Shown here one piece after another: positions 1 through 4,182 of a stretch of DNA of 5,195 bases. The notes below the pieces were generated by a model. That model saw only the letters and a list, made by a program, of their open reading frames with translations, was not told the origin of the DNA and made no database searches. The DNA is taken from contig CACXEZ010000047.1 in the NCBI GenBank assembly GCA_902766815.1, forward strand, positions 1-5,195, in the 5' to 3' direction. The stretch is from an uncultured Erysipelotrichaceae bacterium. GTDB lineage: Bacteria; Bacillota_I; Bacilli_A; RF39; UBA660. Both the position numbers and the translations under genes were made by a program. How positions within the stretch are numbered: the stretch's first letter is position 1; every line of letters begins with the position of its first letter.

Positions 1-45
1 AAAATAGAATTTAGAGAAGATAAAGCATTAGAACAAGGAAAATAA
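1..45 (+). CDS. C-terminal end of a + strand gene, product unknown
   Basis: The + strand is open from the window edge in frame 1 and ends KIEFREDKALEQGK followed by TAA at 43-45. A strong intrinsic terminator begins 12 bases after the stop, as expected for the end of a real gene. The 14 visible residues are charged and show no motif, so no function can be given. It is the only + strand coding sequence I can support, and it converges on the - strand genes that fill the rest of the window. Confidence 0.6.
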   Translation, partial: KIEFREDKALEQGK

Positions 46-56
46 TAGAAGATAGA

Positions 57-95
57 GATAGTGAGGTGGCGCCGATCGCCATCCACTATCTTTTT
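57..95 (+). terminator. Strong Rho-independent terminator of the partial + strand gene
   Basis: GATAGTG (57-63) pairs with CACTATC (84-90). After one bulged A (64), GGTGGCG (65-71) pairs with CGCCATC (77-83), with one G-U pair. The loop is five bases, CCGAT. The 14-bp stem is followed at once by TTTTTATTT. The T-tract lies on the + strand side only, which fixes the orientation. Confidence 0.9.
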
Positions 96-443
96 ATTTG
101 GTCGTTATTGTTTTCCTTAATTAATAATTTTTTATTTAAAATTTAAGCAGGAAATTTGACAAAATATAAAAAATATATTATATAATAATAATACTCTCCC
201 ATTATATTATAACAAAAATTTTTAATAAAATAAAGTAAAATAAATACTTGCTTTGAAGAATGTGGATTCTAGCTTAGTTTCATATCGTGGTTTTATGCTG
301 TTTAAAAAATTTGTTTTTTTATATTATATCATATTTTTTAATAAAAAACAATTATTGGGTTCTTGTTTTAGGAAAATAGAAAAATGGAAATAAGTCAAAA
401 AGTTCCAGCAAAAAATCGCATATAGGGGTTTTAGAAGATTAAA
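96..443. other. AT-rich convergent spacer without a supported gene
   Basis: About 350 bases lie between the + strand terminator and the first hairpin element. I find no convincing gene here. The stretch holds a possible + strand promoter (156-184) and a T-rich run near 311-320. A 13-codon + strand ORF (384-425) has only a weak AGGAAAA upstream and is not called. The segment 250-300 is less A+T-rich than its surroundings and does not resemble anything else in the window. Confidence 0.5.
156..186 (+). promoter_or_regulatory. Possible + strand promoter without an obvious gene
   Basis: TTGACA at 156-161 is followed after 17 bases by TATATA (179-184), or after 19 bases by TATAAT (181-186). No + strand reading frame follows, so if it is active it would make a non-coding transcript across 190-330. 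In sequence this A+T-rich, such matches can arise by chance. Confidence 0.3.
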
Positions 444-471
444 CGGCCACAGAGCAGCCGCTCACAGGCCG
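444..471. repeat. Intergenic GC hairpin element, copy H1
   Basis: CGGCC (444-448) pairs with GGCCG (467-471). Inside, a symmetrical ACA/ACA internal loop is followed by GAGC (452-455) pairing with GCTC (460-463) around an AGCC loop. It is flanked by AAA and CTGTCAA and lies next to the palindrome TTTACATGTAAA (479-490). Its length (28 nt), CG ends and flanks match copies at 2105-2131, 3619-3645 and 4294-4320, although the stem sequences differ. Unlike H2 and H4, no promoter is visible before it. Confidence 0.7.
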
Positions 472-478
472 CTGTCAA

Positions 479-490
479 TTTACATGTAAA
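479..490. promoter_or_regulatory. Palindromic site TTTACATGTAAA (operator-like)
   Basis: This is a perfect 12-bp palindrome, present exactly also at 2143-2154 and 3605-3616 and each time within about 12 bases of a GC hairpin element. Identical dispersed palindromes of this size usually bind a dimeric helix-turn-helix regulator. No protein in the window can be assigned to it with certainty, though the two winged-helix-like proteins are candidates. Confidence 0.5.
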
Positions 491-496
491 GTGTAA

Positions 497-523
497 AGTA
501 AAATAAAAAGGCGGTTACCGCCT
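497..523 (-). terminator. Intrinsic terminator of the 1421-522 unit
   Basis: On the - strand AGGCGG, a TAA loop and CCGCCT (509-523) are followed by TTTTATTTTAC. The stem overlaps the stop codon of the membrane-protein gene (522-524). The T-rich tail TTTTATTTTAC recurs after the terminators at 3669-3690 and 4339-4367. Confidence 0.85.
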
Positions 524-974
524 ATTCTATTTTTTCAAAATTTAATTGTTCATCACAAACAATTCCACTAGAAGTTCCAGTATATCTATATCCTTTTCTT
601 TCCTGTTCTTCTATAATATCTTTTGCTAATCCTACCCAATTACAAATACTTTTTGTTTTAGGCTCTTCTTCTTCAACATAAGAGTATGATGTTCCAGACT
701 TTTCCGTTTCAAGTTCAGGGTGAGTAGCTAAATAAACTATCCATAATGCAAAAATAAATACAAGTCCTATAAGACTAAGTGCAACTATCCAACTACAAAC
801 AAATACATATGTAGCAGTTATTTTTTCTATTAATGTAGGTTTCCACCCCCACCAAATATGTGGAAGAGGGGTAATGAGAGTATTTTCTTCAATTATATTA
901 CCGATACCTACGCCAAAAGATACTATAATAAAAATTACTAATATTGTTAATAAAATATTTGATATTGAAAACAT
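522..974 (-). CDS. Small membrane protein with two transmembrane helices and a cytosolic tail (unknown function)
   Basis: The 150-residue protein has a hydrophobic helix at about residues 4-28 and a second at about 53-83. A short WWGWKP-containing connection lies between them, then an acidic segment (EEEEPKT, about 98-104). The C-terminal part (about 112-150) contains EQERKGYRYTG, which faintly recalls DUF4177-like domains (a GYRYV-type strand and a final FEK); this is only a suggestion. No enzyme motif is seen. The ATG at 974 lies two bases after the stop of the remnant at 977-1108, and the likely SD-like bases (GAAAGTGAG) lie within that remnant. Translation was therefore probably coupled to an upstream gene. 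It is the last gene of the unit and its stop codon lies in the terminator stem. A membrane-anchored accessory protein of a phage or plasmid is the likeliest reading. Confidence 0.8.
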   Translation of the reverse strand: MFSISNILLTILVIFIIVSFGVGIGNIIEENTLITPLPHIWWGWKPTLIEKITATYVFVCSWIVALSLIGLVFIFALWIVYLATHPELETEKSGTSYSYVEEEEPKTKSICNWVGLAKDIIEEQERKGYRYTGTSSGIVCDEQLNFEKIE

Positions 975-976
975 AT

Positions 977-1108
977 TTATCGCTCACTTTCTTTAATAAT
1001 TATATCATAATTGATTTTGAATTGTTCTAAATCAAACTTATCAAGGACATTAATTTCCACCAAGTCAATATCATAGTCAAGATATTTTTCTATAGCGTCA
1101 AGCTTATT
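977..1108 (-). pseudogene. Start-less C-terminal gene remnant, possibly of a nucleotidyltransferase-like protein
   Basis: A 43-codon frame is open between an in-frame TAA (1109-1111) and a TAA at 977-979. It contains no ATG. Its translation looks like real protein: YLDYDIDLVEIN, then LDKFDLEQFKINYD, ending ESER. A DIDLVEI-type strand followed by a short helix and a final acidic tail resembles the C-terminal end of small MNT-type nucleotidyltransferases, but 43 residues are too few to be sure. The frame overlaps the end of the 1104-1421 gene in another frame and stops two bases before the start of the membrane-protein gene, as a normal operon gene would. The simplest reading is that the 5' part was lost when the 1104-1421 gene was inserted or recombined in. 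TTG or GTG starts exist in frame but have no ribosome binding site. Confidence 0.55.
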
Positions 1109-1421
1109 TTATTCTTATAGATATACCTATGTCAAGATTATCTTTTGTAAGGTATCTTTCAATAGTATAATATTTATCATATCCCATTTCTTCAAGAAAA
1201 TTGTCCCAATCTTCTTTTTTCCCAGAGTTATCAAAGAAGCTATCTCCTTCACAATTATAAGTTGGTATGCAAGTAGGAAAAATATATTTGCTAGAAAAAC
1301 AAATTATATTCTCTGACCTTTCATCATATAACCAAACTTCTTTTTCATTATTCTCATTAATCTTTAAAAGAACTCCTATAATTTTAGTATTTTTCTTTTC
1401 TTCGACATTAATTTTAATCAT
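1104..1421 (-). CDS. Small acidic hypothetical protein with a WxxFLEExG motif, paralogue-like to 3677-3961
   Basis: The 105-residue protein has a clear start: AAGGAGATGA sits 6 bases before the ATG at 1421. The N-terminal half is predicted mostly beta (KIIGVLLKI, KEVWLYDE). The C-terminal part contains WDNFLEEMGYD and then YYTIERYL, ending ISIRIK. The protein at 3677-3961 has the matching order WEEFLEEVG, EYSISKAF, ITVERK at its own C-terminus, so the two probably share a C-terminal domain. They also sit behind nearly identical promoter-leader sequences. No function is recognised. The gene is first in a unit with the remnant at 977-1108 and the membrane protein. Confidence 0.8.
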   Translation of the reverse strand: MIKINVEEKKNTKIIGVLLKINENNEKEVWLYDERSENIICFSSKYIFPTCIPTYNCEGDSFFDNSGKKEDWDNFLEEMGYDKYYTIERYLTKDNLDIGISIRIK

Positions 1422-1444
1422 TTAAATCATCTCCTTACATTATT

Positions 1445-1473
1445 ATTATACTACATTATTAATTATAAATCAA
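1445..1473 (-). promoter_or_regulatory. Promoter of the 1421-522 unit
   Basis: On the - strand TTGATT (1468-1473), a 17-base spacer and TATAAT (1445-1450) are followed by AATAATGTAAGGAGATGA and the ATG. The promoter and leader closely match those of the 4160-3677 unit (4183-4211). The -35 region overlaps one arm of an AT-only inverted repeat (1458-1470 with 1491-1503, 13 bp) shared with the end of the upstream gene. Confidence 0.85.
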
Positions 1474-1488
1474 CTATTTTTTATATTT

Positions 1489-1965
1489 TTATTTATAATT
1501 AATTACTTTTGCTAATTTATCACATTTTTCCTTGTTTTCTTGATAGTACTTAATAGCCCACTCAGTAGCTTTATATTCATTAGGTAAATCCCAATAAGCA
1601 AAATTCAATTCCTTTCCATTAATTTCACCACACCAAAATTGATATTCTAAATAATTAACTTCATTATTCCTTGAAATCCACTCATTAACATCAAATGTTT
1701 CAAAATGCCCTACTTCATGAAGTAAACTGATTATTCGATAATTAACTTCTCCGCAATAGAAAGATTGTTTTTTATACCACTCTTCCCATACTTCTTTTTG
1801 ATAATTAGGCATTTTCTTATTTCCTAAATAAAGTTTATAAATAGGTAGTTTACAATAGAAATTTCCATTAGAAGCTATTTTTACTATAATCTCATTATTT
1901 ATTTCTTTTATAAAATTTTTAATTAATTGCAAATCTTTTTTCTTATAACCACATTTATTTTTCAT
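1489..1965 (-). CDS. Zinc metallopeptidase-like protein (HEVGH motif, ImmA/IrrE-like)
   Basis: The 158-residue protein carries LLHEVGHFET at 81-90. It gives the two histidines (H83, H87) and catalytic glutamate (E84) of an HExxH zincin. Downstream, PNEYKATEWAIKYY (128-141) supplies a glutamate (E130 or E135) in the setting where small gluzincins such as ImmA/IrrE carry the third ligand within an ExxA-type helix. Members of that family in mobile elements typically cleave a repressor. Here no repressor lies next to it and no N-terminal HTH is seen, so the target is unknown. The N-terminal 80 residues are basic and are probably part of the fold. The start is the ATG at 1965, with AAAGGA 9 bases upstream. 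It has its own promoter (1995-2023), but no clear GC terminator follows, so readthrough into the next unit is possible. It could be an inactive relative. Confidence 0.75.
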   Translation of the reverse strand: MKNKCGYKKKDLQLIKNFIKEINNEIIVKIASNGNFYCKLPIYKLYLGNKKMPNYQKEVWEEWYKKQSFYCGEVNYRIISLLHEVGHFETFDVNEWISRNNEVNYLEYQFWCGEINGKELNFAYWDLPNEYKATEWAIKYYQENKEKCDKLAKVINYK

Positions 1966-1994
1966 TTTATCATTTCCTTTCTTATTGTAATTTA

Positions 1995-2023
1995 ATTATA
2001 CTATAATAACAAAAATAAGTCAA
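1995..2023 (-). promoter_or_regulatory. Promoter of the metallopeptidase-like gene
   Basis: On the - strand TTGACT (2018-2023), 17 bases and TATAAT (1995-2000) precede the gene by about 30 bases. It stands back-to-back with the + strand promoter at 2068-2096. Confidence 0.85.
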
Positions 2024-2067
2024 TATTTTTAGGAAAAATATTTTTGAAAAAATTTTTCATTTTTCTA

Positions 2068-2096
2068 TTGACAAATAAGCAAAGATATGATACTAT
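2068..2096 (+). promoter_or_regulatory. + strand promoter that fires into hairpin H2
   Basis: TTGACA (2068-2073), a 17-base spacer and TACTAT (2091-2096) are followed by GGTAAAAT. The expected start site (about 2103) is two bases before the hairpin at 2105. No + strand gene follows, and the transcript would run to the two-way terminator at 2259-2285 (about 180 nt). The same GGTAAAATCGTTGCG sequence follows the promoter at 4257-4285, which argues that both are real. Confidence 0.75.
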
Positions 2097-2104
2097 GGTA
2101 AAAT

Positions 2105-2131
2105 CGTTGCGTTTTGGGCCAAAACGCAACG
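2105..2131. repeat. Intergenic GC hairpin element, copy H2
   Basis: CGTTGCGTTTT (2105-2115) pairs perfectly with AAAACGCAACG (2121-2131), leaving GGGCC at the tip. The outer ten stem bases match H4 (4294-4320), while the tip differs. It is preceded by GGTAAAAT and followed by CTGAACATAAG and then TTTACATGTAAA. It lies at the predicted 5' end of a + strand RNA. Read on the - strand it is followed by ATTTTAC, too short a T-run for an efficient terminator. Confidence 0.75.
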
Positions 2132-2142
2132 CTGAACATAAG

Positions 2143-2249
2143 TTTACATGTAAATTTACATTTATTTTTACGGTAATTTTACATAAAAAATGATAAAATA
2201 TACGTAAAGTTTACACTTTTTGCGTAAAAATGGCAGATAATTTACGAAT
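2143..2249. promoter_or_regulatory. Cluster of TTTAC/GTAAA palindromic sites, non-coding
   Basis: The spacer between H2 and the next gene has no reading frame of note but is dense in TTTAC and GTAAA half-sites. TTTACATGTAAA (2143-2154) overlaps the 14-bp palindrome ATGTAAATTTACAT (2148-2161). TTTACGGTAA, TTTACATAA, TACGTAAA, TTTACAC, GCGTAAA and TTTACGAA follow up to about 2249. The 16-base core ACATGTAAATTTACAT is identical at 3596-3611. This could be an operator region or an iteron-like replication site; the sequence alone does not decide. Confidence 0.5.
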
Positions 2250-2252
2250 TTT

Positions 2253-2285
2253 AGTAAAAAAATAGTGTCAAATGGACACTATTTT
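2253..2285 (-). terminator. Two-way intrinsic terminator after the 2279-2716 gene
   Basis: On the - strand AAAATAGTGTC (2275-2285) pairs with GACACTATTTT (2259-2269) around a 5-base loop and continues into a run of seven T. The stop codon (2279-2281) lies inside the stem. On the + strand the same hairpin is followed by ACTTTTTC, so it could also stop the antisense transcript from 2068-2096. Confidence 0.85.
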
Positions 2286-2716
2286 ACTTTTTCTTTACGT
2301 TTTTGTACAAGGTCTACTTTAAATTGTTCATTATTCATAGTAAATGTTATTATTTTTGCTTTATTTTCTATTACTATATCTTGTGTGTCAATAGTTTCGA
2401 GTGCTTTTGCTATTGTTTGTATAATTAACTCTTTTGTAGGATTTTCTTTTTGCACTCTCTCTTTAGGGGTTTTCTTTTTAGCTTTTTCTTCATTAGTTGC
2501 GATAAGTTTTACTTTTCCTTTAGCTTCTTTATCAAGTTCTTCTTGTTCTTCGTTTACTAGATATTCGTTATCTTCTAACCACATTAATAGTACATCTTCA
2601 ATATCAGTATCAAGAGTGTCAATAGTTTTTTCTACCCATTTTTTATCAACCTTGTATTGTTTACCATTATCAAGAGTAATTTCTACCCATTTTTCTTTTA
2701 CAACATAATCTTTCAT
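2279..2716 (-). CDS. Lys/Glu-rich phage-type hypothetical protein
   Basis: The 147-codon unit encodes 145 residues: an acidic N-terminal part (1-65), a Lys-rich linker (about 66-92, with KAKKKTPKERVQKENPTKE) and a compact alpha/beta C-terminal domain (about 93-145, with IIQTIAKALE, IENKAKIITFTMNNEQF and VDLVQKRK). I recall similar proteins with a PRER/ENPTKE linker and a final LVQKR from phages of gut Clostridia, but not an assigned function; nucleic-acid or protein binding would be a guess. KWVEITLD (9-16) is repeated as KWVEKTID (26-33), and the DNA repeats too (TTTCTACCCATTTTT at 2629-2643 and 2680-2694), so the N-terminus arose by a short internal duplication. The start at 2716 has AAGGAG upstream and its own promoter. 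An overlapping + strand frame of similar length is only its shadow. Confidence 0.85.
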   Translation of the reverse strand: MKDYVVKEKWVEITLDNGKQYKVDKKWVEKTIDTLDTDIEDVLLMWLEDNEYLVNEEQEELDKEAKGKVKLIATNEEKAKKKTPKERVQKENPTKELIIQTIAKALETIDTQDIVIENKAKIITFTMNNEQFKVDLVQKRKEKVK

Positions 2717-2738
2717 AATATCAACTCCTTACATTATA

Positions 2739-2767
2739 AATATAACATAGGACTATTTATTTGTCAA
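2739..2767 (-). promoter_or_regulatory. Promoter of the 2279-2716 gene
   Basis: On the - strand TTGACA (2762-2767), 17 bases and TATATT (2739-2744) are followed by TATAATGTAAGGAG and the ATG. The -35 box lies 18 bases from the hairpin at 2786-2826. Confidence 0.85.
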
Positions 2768-2785
2768 TATCTTTTTTATAAAATT

Positions 2786-2826
2786 GCGGGGAGGTCGATT
2801 AAAGTTCTTTAATCGACCATTTCCGC
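2786..2826. repeat. Long hairpin/palindrome after the 2827-3222 gene
   Basis: GGTCGATTAAAG (2793-2804) pairs perfectly with CTTTAATCGACC (2807-2818) around two bases. The stem extends by GCGGGGA (2786-2792) against TTTCCGC (2820-2826), with two G-U pairs on the + strand and one bulged A. On the - strand the extension contains A-C mismatches, so the full helix forms better in a + strand RNA. No T-tract follows directly on either strand (the - strand has CCTCCCCGCAATTTTAT), so it is a poor terminator. It could be a processing site, a cruciform operator, or a divergent member of the GC hairpin family. Confidence 0.65.
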
Positions 2827-3222
2827 TTACACTAAGCTATAAAATGAGTTCTTTTTATCTTTAGTATTTACTATTCTAGCATTAGGACTTTTGTATTCCT
2901 TTTGTAGTAGACTAGTAACTTTAGAGTTAGATAACACTTTTCCAGTGCTTTCACATTCATAATCTTTTAATGTTTCATGATTTAAGATTTCAGTAACTGT
3001 GAATAAAGTTTTTTCTTCTGTTGTCATATCTTCAAGTGCATTAATAATCATATCAGTAATTTTAATATCTTCTTCGTTGCTTTTGTTAGAACGATTAGAA
3101 TTTTTTTTGTCTAACATTTCTAGTTCGTGTGTAAAGTATTTTACTAATACCTCATCTCCTGAGTAATTTTCTAACCCATAATTACATACATCTCTTTTAG
3201 TCATTACTTTTTCTTTTTCCAT
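2827..3222 (-). CDS. Winged-helix-like DNA-binding protein of a phage family, paralogue of 4550-4954
   Basis: The 131-residue protein has a three-part layout. An N-terminal segment carries MTKRDVCN (7-14) and FTHELEMLDKKN (30-41). A polar Ser/Asn linker follows (42-52). The C-terminal domain is about 53-131: a helix, FTVTEIL, then KVLSNSKVTSLLQKE, then RIVNTKDKKNSFYSLV. The order helix, TxxEI, recognition-like helix and KKxSFYSL wing resembles a winged-helix domain. I recall a family in Bacillota phages with the same TKRE, HExELLDKK and Y/F-SL features, often annotated as DNA-binding, without a proven role. The paralogue at 4550-4954 shares KVLSNSK[VI]TS and KDKKNS[FY]YSL. The start at 3222 has AAGGAG 9 bases upstream; a start at M7 would match the family but lacks an SD. 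Three promoter copies lie upstream. A role in copy control or transcription is inference. Confidence 0.85.
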   Translation of the reverse strand: MEKEKVMTKRDVCNYGLENYSGDEVLVKYFTHELEMLDKKNSNRSNKSNEEDIKITDMIINALEDMTTEEKTLFTVTEILNHETLKDYECESTGKVLSNSKVTSLLQKEYKSPNARIVNTKDKKNSFYSLV

Positions 3223-3258
3223 AATATCAATCTCCTTTTCTTTTTTATTTACATATAT

Positions 3259-3287
3259 ATTATAACATATTGTAATAAGTATTGCAA
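3259..3287 (-). promoter_or_regulatory. Promoter copy proximal to the 2827-3222 gene
   Basis: On the - strand TTGCAA (3282-3287), 17 bases and TATAAT (3259-3264) are followed by ATATATGTAAATAAAAAAG and an AAGGAG site. It is the nearest and probably main promoter. The leader ATGTAAATAA is shared with the promoters before 4954. Confidence 0.75.
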
Positions 3288-3348
3288 CTATTTTTTAAAT
3301 TATTTTTAATTTATTTTTTTATTTCTCTTGCTTTCTTATTACATTTAT

Positions 3349-3377
3349 ATTATATCAAATTATTTAATTTATTACAA
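3349..3377 (-). promoter_or_regulatory. Middle promoter copy with a decayed ribosome binding site
   Basis: On the - strand TTGTAA (3372-3377), 17 bases and TATAAT (3349-3354) are followed by ATAAATGTAATAAGAAAGCAAGAG. It repeats the promoter-leader at 3467-3495 almost base for base (AATAATTTGATATAATATAA, then TGTAATAAGAAAG). AAGGAG has become AAGCAAGAG and no ATG follows, so it looks like the remains of a duplicated gene start. Confidence 0.65.
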
Positions 3378-3395
3378 GTATTTTTTTAAATTTTT

Positions 3396-3434
3396 TTAAT
3401 TTTTATCTCTAAAATAAATTTCTATAATATCCAT
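3396..3434 (-). CDS. 12-codon ORF (leader peptide or remnant of a lost gene)
   Basis: A good promoter (3467-3495) and AAAGGAG lead, 11 bases later, to ATG and the frame MDIIEIYFRDKN, then TAA. The frame is short and shows no repeats or attenuator hairpin behind it. Because the next promoter copy (3349-3377) begins right after its stop, I think it more likely to be the stump of a deleted gene than a working leader peptide, but the intact start signals mean it may be translated. Confidence 0.35.
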   Translation of the reverse strand: MDIIEIYFRDKN

Positions 3435-3466
3435 AATTTTTTCAACTCCTTTCTTATTACACTTAT

Positions 3467-3495
3467 ATTATATCAAATTATTTTAAATAAATCAA
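3467..3495 (-). promoter_or_regulatory. Distal promoter copy, with intact ribosome binding site
   Basis: On the - strand TTGATT (3490-3495), 17 bases and TATAAT (3467-3472) are followed by AAGTGTAATAAGAAAGGAG and the 12-codon ORF. It is the most complete of three tandem promoter copies within 240 bases. Confidence 0.7.
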
Positions 3496-3526
3496 TAAAA
3501 ATATTAAAAATTTTATATATTTTTTC

Positions 3527-3617
3527 TTTACGTAAATTTACTTTCAGGATATATGTCTATTGACAGACAATTGACATGTCAATTTACAAAATTTGACATG
3601 TAAATTTACATGTAAAA
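3527..3617. promoter_or_regulatory. Tandem array of about 12-bp operator- or iteron-like sites next to hairpin H3
   Basis: The sequence 3560-3617 can be cut into five adjoining units: TTGACAGACAA, TTGACATGTCAA, TTTACAAAA, TTTGACATGTAAA and TTTACATGTAAAA. They start every 10-12 bases, so the sites lie on about the same face of the helix. TTGACATGTCAA and TTTACATGTAAA are perfect palindromes. A further palindrome, TTTACGTAAA, lies at 3527-3536. The array abuts the GC hairpin at 3619-3645 and lies upstream of an A+T-rich tract, the make-up expected of a small iteron origin. It could equally be a cooperative repressor site. No complete replication gene is visible to decide. Confidence 0.55.
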
Positions 3618-3618
3618 T

Positions 3619-3645
3619 CGGCTCGCGAGACTCGCGCGCGAGCCG
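3619..3645. repeat. Intergenic GC hairpin element, copy H3
   Basis: CGGCTCGCG (3619-3627) pairs perfectly with CGCGAGCCG (3637-3645), with a nine-base tip, AGACTCGCG. It is preceded by GTAAAAT and followed by CTGTCAAATAGTGTAAAATA, as in the other copies. The stem is almost pure G+C in an otherwise very A+T-rich region. No well-spaced + strand promoter is seen before it; the nearby TTGACA boxes belong to the repeated sites and lack a -10. Confidence 0.75.
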
Positions 3646-3654
3646 CTGTCAAAT

Positions 3655-3690
3655 AGTGTAAAATAAAATAGAGAGATTATTTTCTCTCTA
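3655..3690 (-). terminator. Intrinsic terminator of the 4160-3677 unit
   Basis: On the - strand TAGAGAGA (3683-3690) pairs with TCTCTCTA (3669-3676) around six bases that contain the stop codon. TTTTATTTTACAC follows. Confidence 0.8.
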
Positions 3691-3961
3691 CTGTTATTTC
3701 TATTTCTTCATTATAGCGAAAAGCTTTACTTATACTATATTCTTCATCATCACTATATTCGCCTACTTCTTCTAAAAACTCTTCCCAGTATAAAATGTTA
3801 TCAGGCCAACCTATAAGGATAAAATCATTAGTTGCATCTATTTTTATTATAGTATCCAAATCTTCATTAACAGTATAAAAATCTTTATTATTTACTACTA
3901 TTCTGTTAAAAATTTCCATTGAATGTTTTATATTTTTATTTTCTTTTTGAATATATCTCAT
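3677..3961 (-). CDS. Small acidic hypothetical protein, second gene of a two-gene unit
   Basis: The 94-residue protein is rich in Asp, Glu and Ile, with no membrane segment. Its C-terminal half carries LYWEEFLEEVG, then EEYSISKAFRY, ending IEITVERK. The same order (WDNFLEEMG, YYTIERYL, IRIK) ends the protein at 1104-1421, suggesting a shared small fold. The start is the ATG at 3961. GGAGGG lies 8 bases upstream within the last codons of the preceding gene, and only one base separates that gene's stop from this ATG, so translation is coupled. No function is recognised. Confidence 0.8.
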   Translation of the reverse strand: MRYIQKENKNIKHSMEIFNRIVVNNKDFYTVNEDLDTIIKIDATNDFILIGWPDNILYWEEFLEEVGEYSDDEEYSISKAFRYNEEIEITVERK

Positions 3962-3962
3962 A

Positions 3963-4160
3963 TTAGATACCCTCCTTATTTTTTATAATATGTGCATTAT
4001 TAATTCTTAAAACATCTTCAAAACTTTCTTTTGTATCTATCATAAAAGTAAATTCTTCAAAGTCTATTGAACTAATAAATTCATAAGCAACTTTTTTAAC
4101 ACTCTCACAAAAATAGACACAATCTAATTCCCATTCTTTATTATTCATAAATATTTTCAT
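3963..4160 (-). CDS. Small hypothetical protein, first gene of a two-gene unit
   Basis: The 65-residue protein starts at the ATG at 4160, with AAGGAGATGAGG directly upstream and a promoter at 4183-4211. It has two cysteines (C14, C18) in a CVYFC pattern. That could bind metal or form a disulfide but is not a known motif by itself. The rest is acidic and probably alpha/beta. No membrane segment is seen and no family is recognised. It ends KEGI, and the bases coding these residues also form the ribosome binding site of the next gene, so the pair is a tightly coupled unit. Confidence 0.75.
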   Translation of the reverse strand: MKIFMNNKEWELDCVYFCESVKKVAYEFISSIDFEEFTFMIDTKESFEDVLRINNAHIIKNKEGI

Positions 4161-4182
4161 TTCCTCATCTCCTTACATTATT

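Noticed and set aside
241..330. Possible CRISPR repeat or tracrRNA-like segment (GGTTTTATGCTGTTT)
   Set aside because: It occurs once only, there are no spaced copies and no cas genes in view, and the fold does not match a tracrRNA.
384..425. 13-codon + strand ORF (MEISQKVPAKNRI)
   Set aside because: Only a weak AGGAAAA lies upstream, there is no promoter with both boxes, and the length is within chance. A frame through the GC hairpin H1 (RGFRRLNGHRAAAH) is a by-product of the palindrome.
1458..1503. 13-bp AT-only inverted repeat as terminator of the metallopeptidase-like gene
   Set aside because: The stem has no G-C pairs, a 20-base loop and no T-tract after it. It may be an operator, but in this base composition chance is a fair explanation.
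2265..2708. 147-codon open frame on the + strand
   Set aside because: It is the shadow of the 2279-2716 gene. Its translation is Ser/Phe-rich low-complexity sequence, it starts inside the terminator hairpin and has no ribosome binding site.
3560..3618. + strand promoter before hairpin H3, as at H2 and H4
   Set aside because: Several TTGACA boxes occur but no acceptable -10 box lies 16-18 bases from any of them. The boxes are parts of the repeated palindromes.
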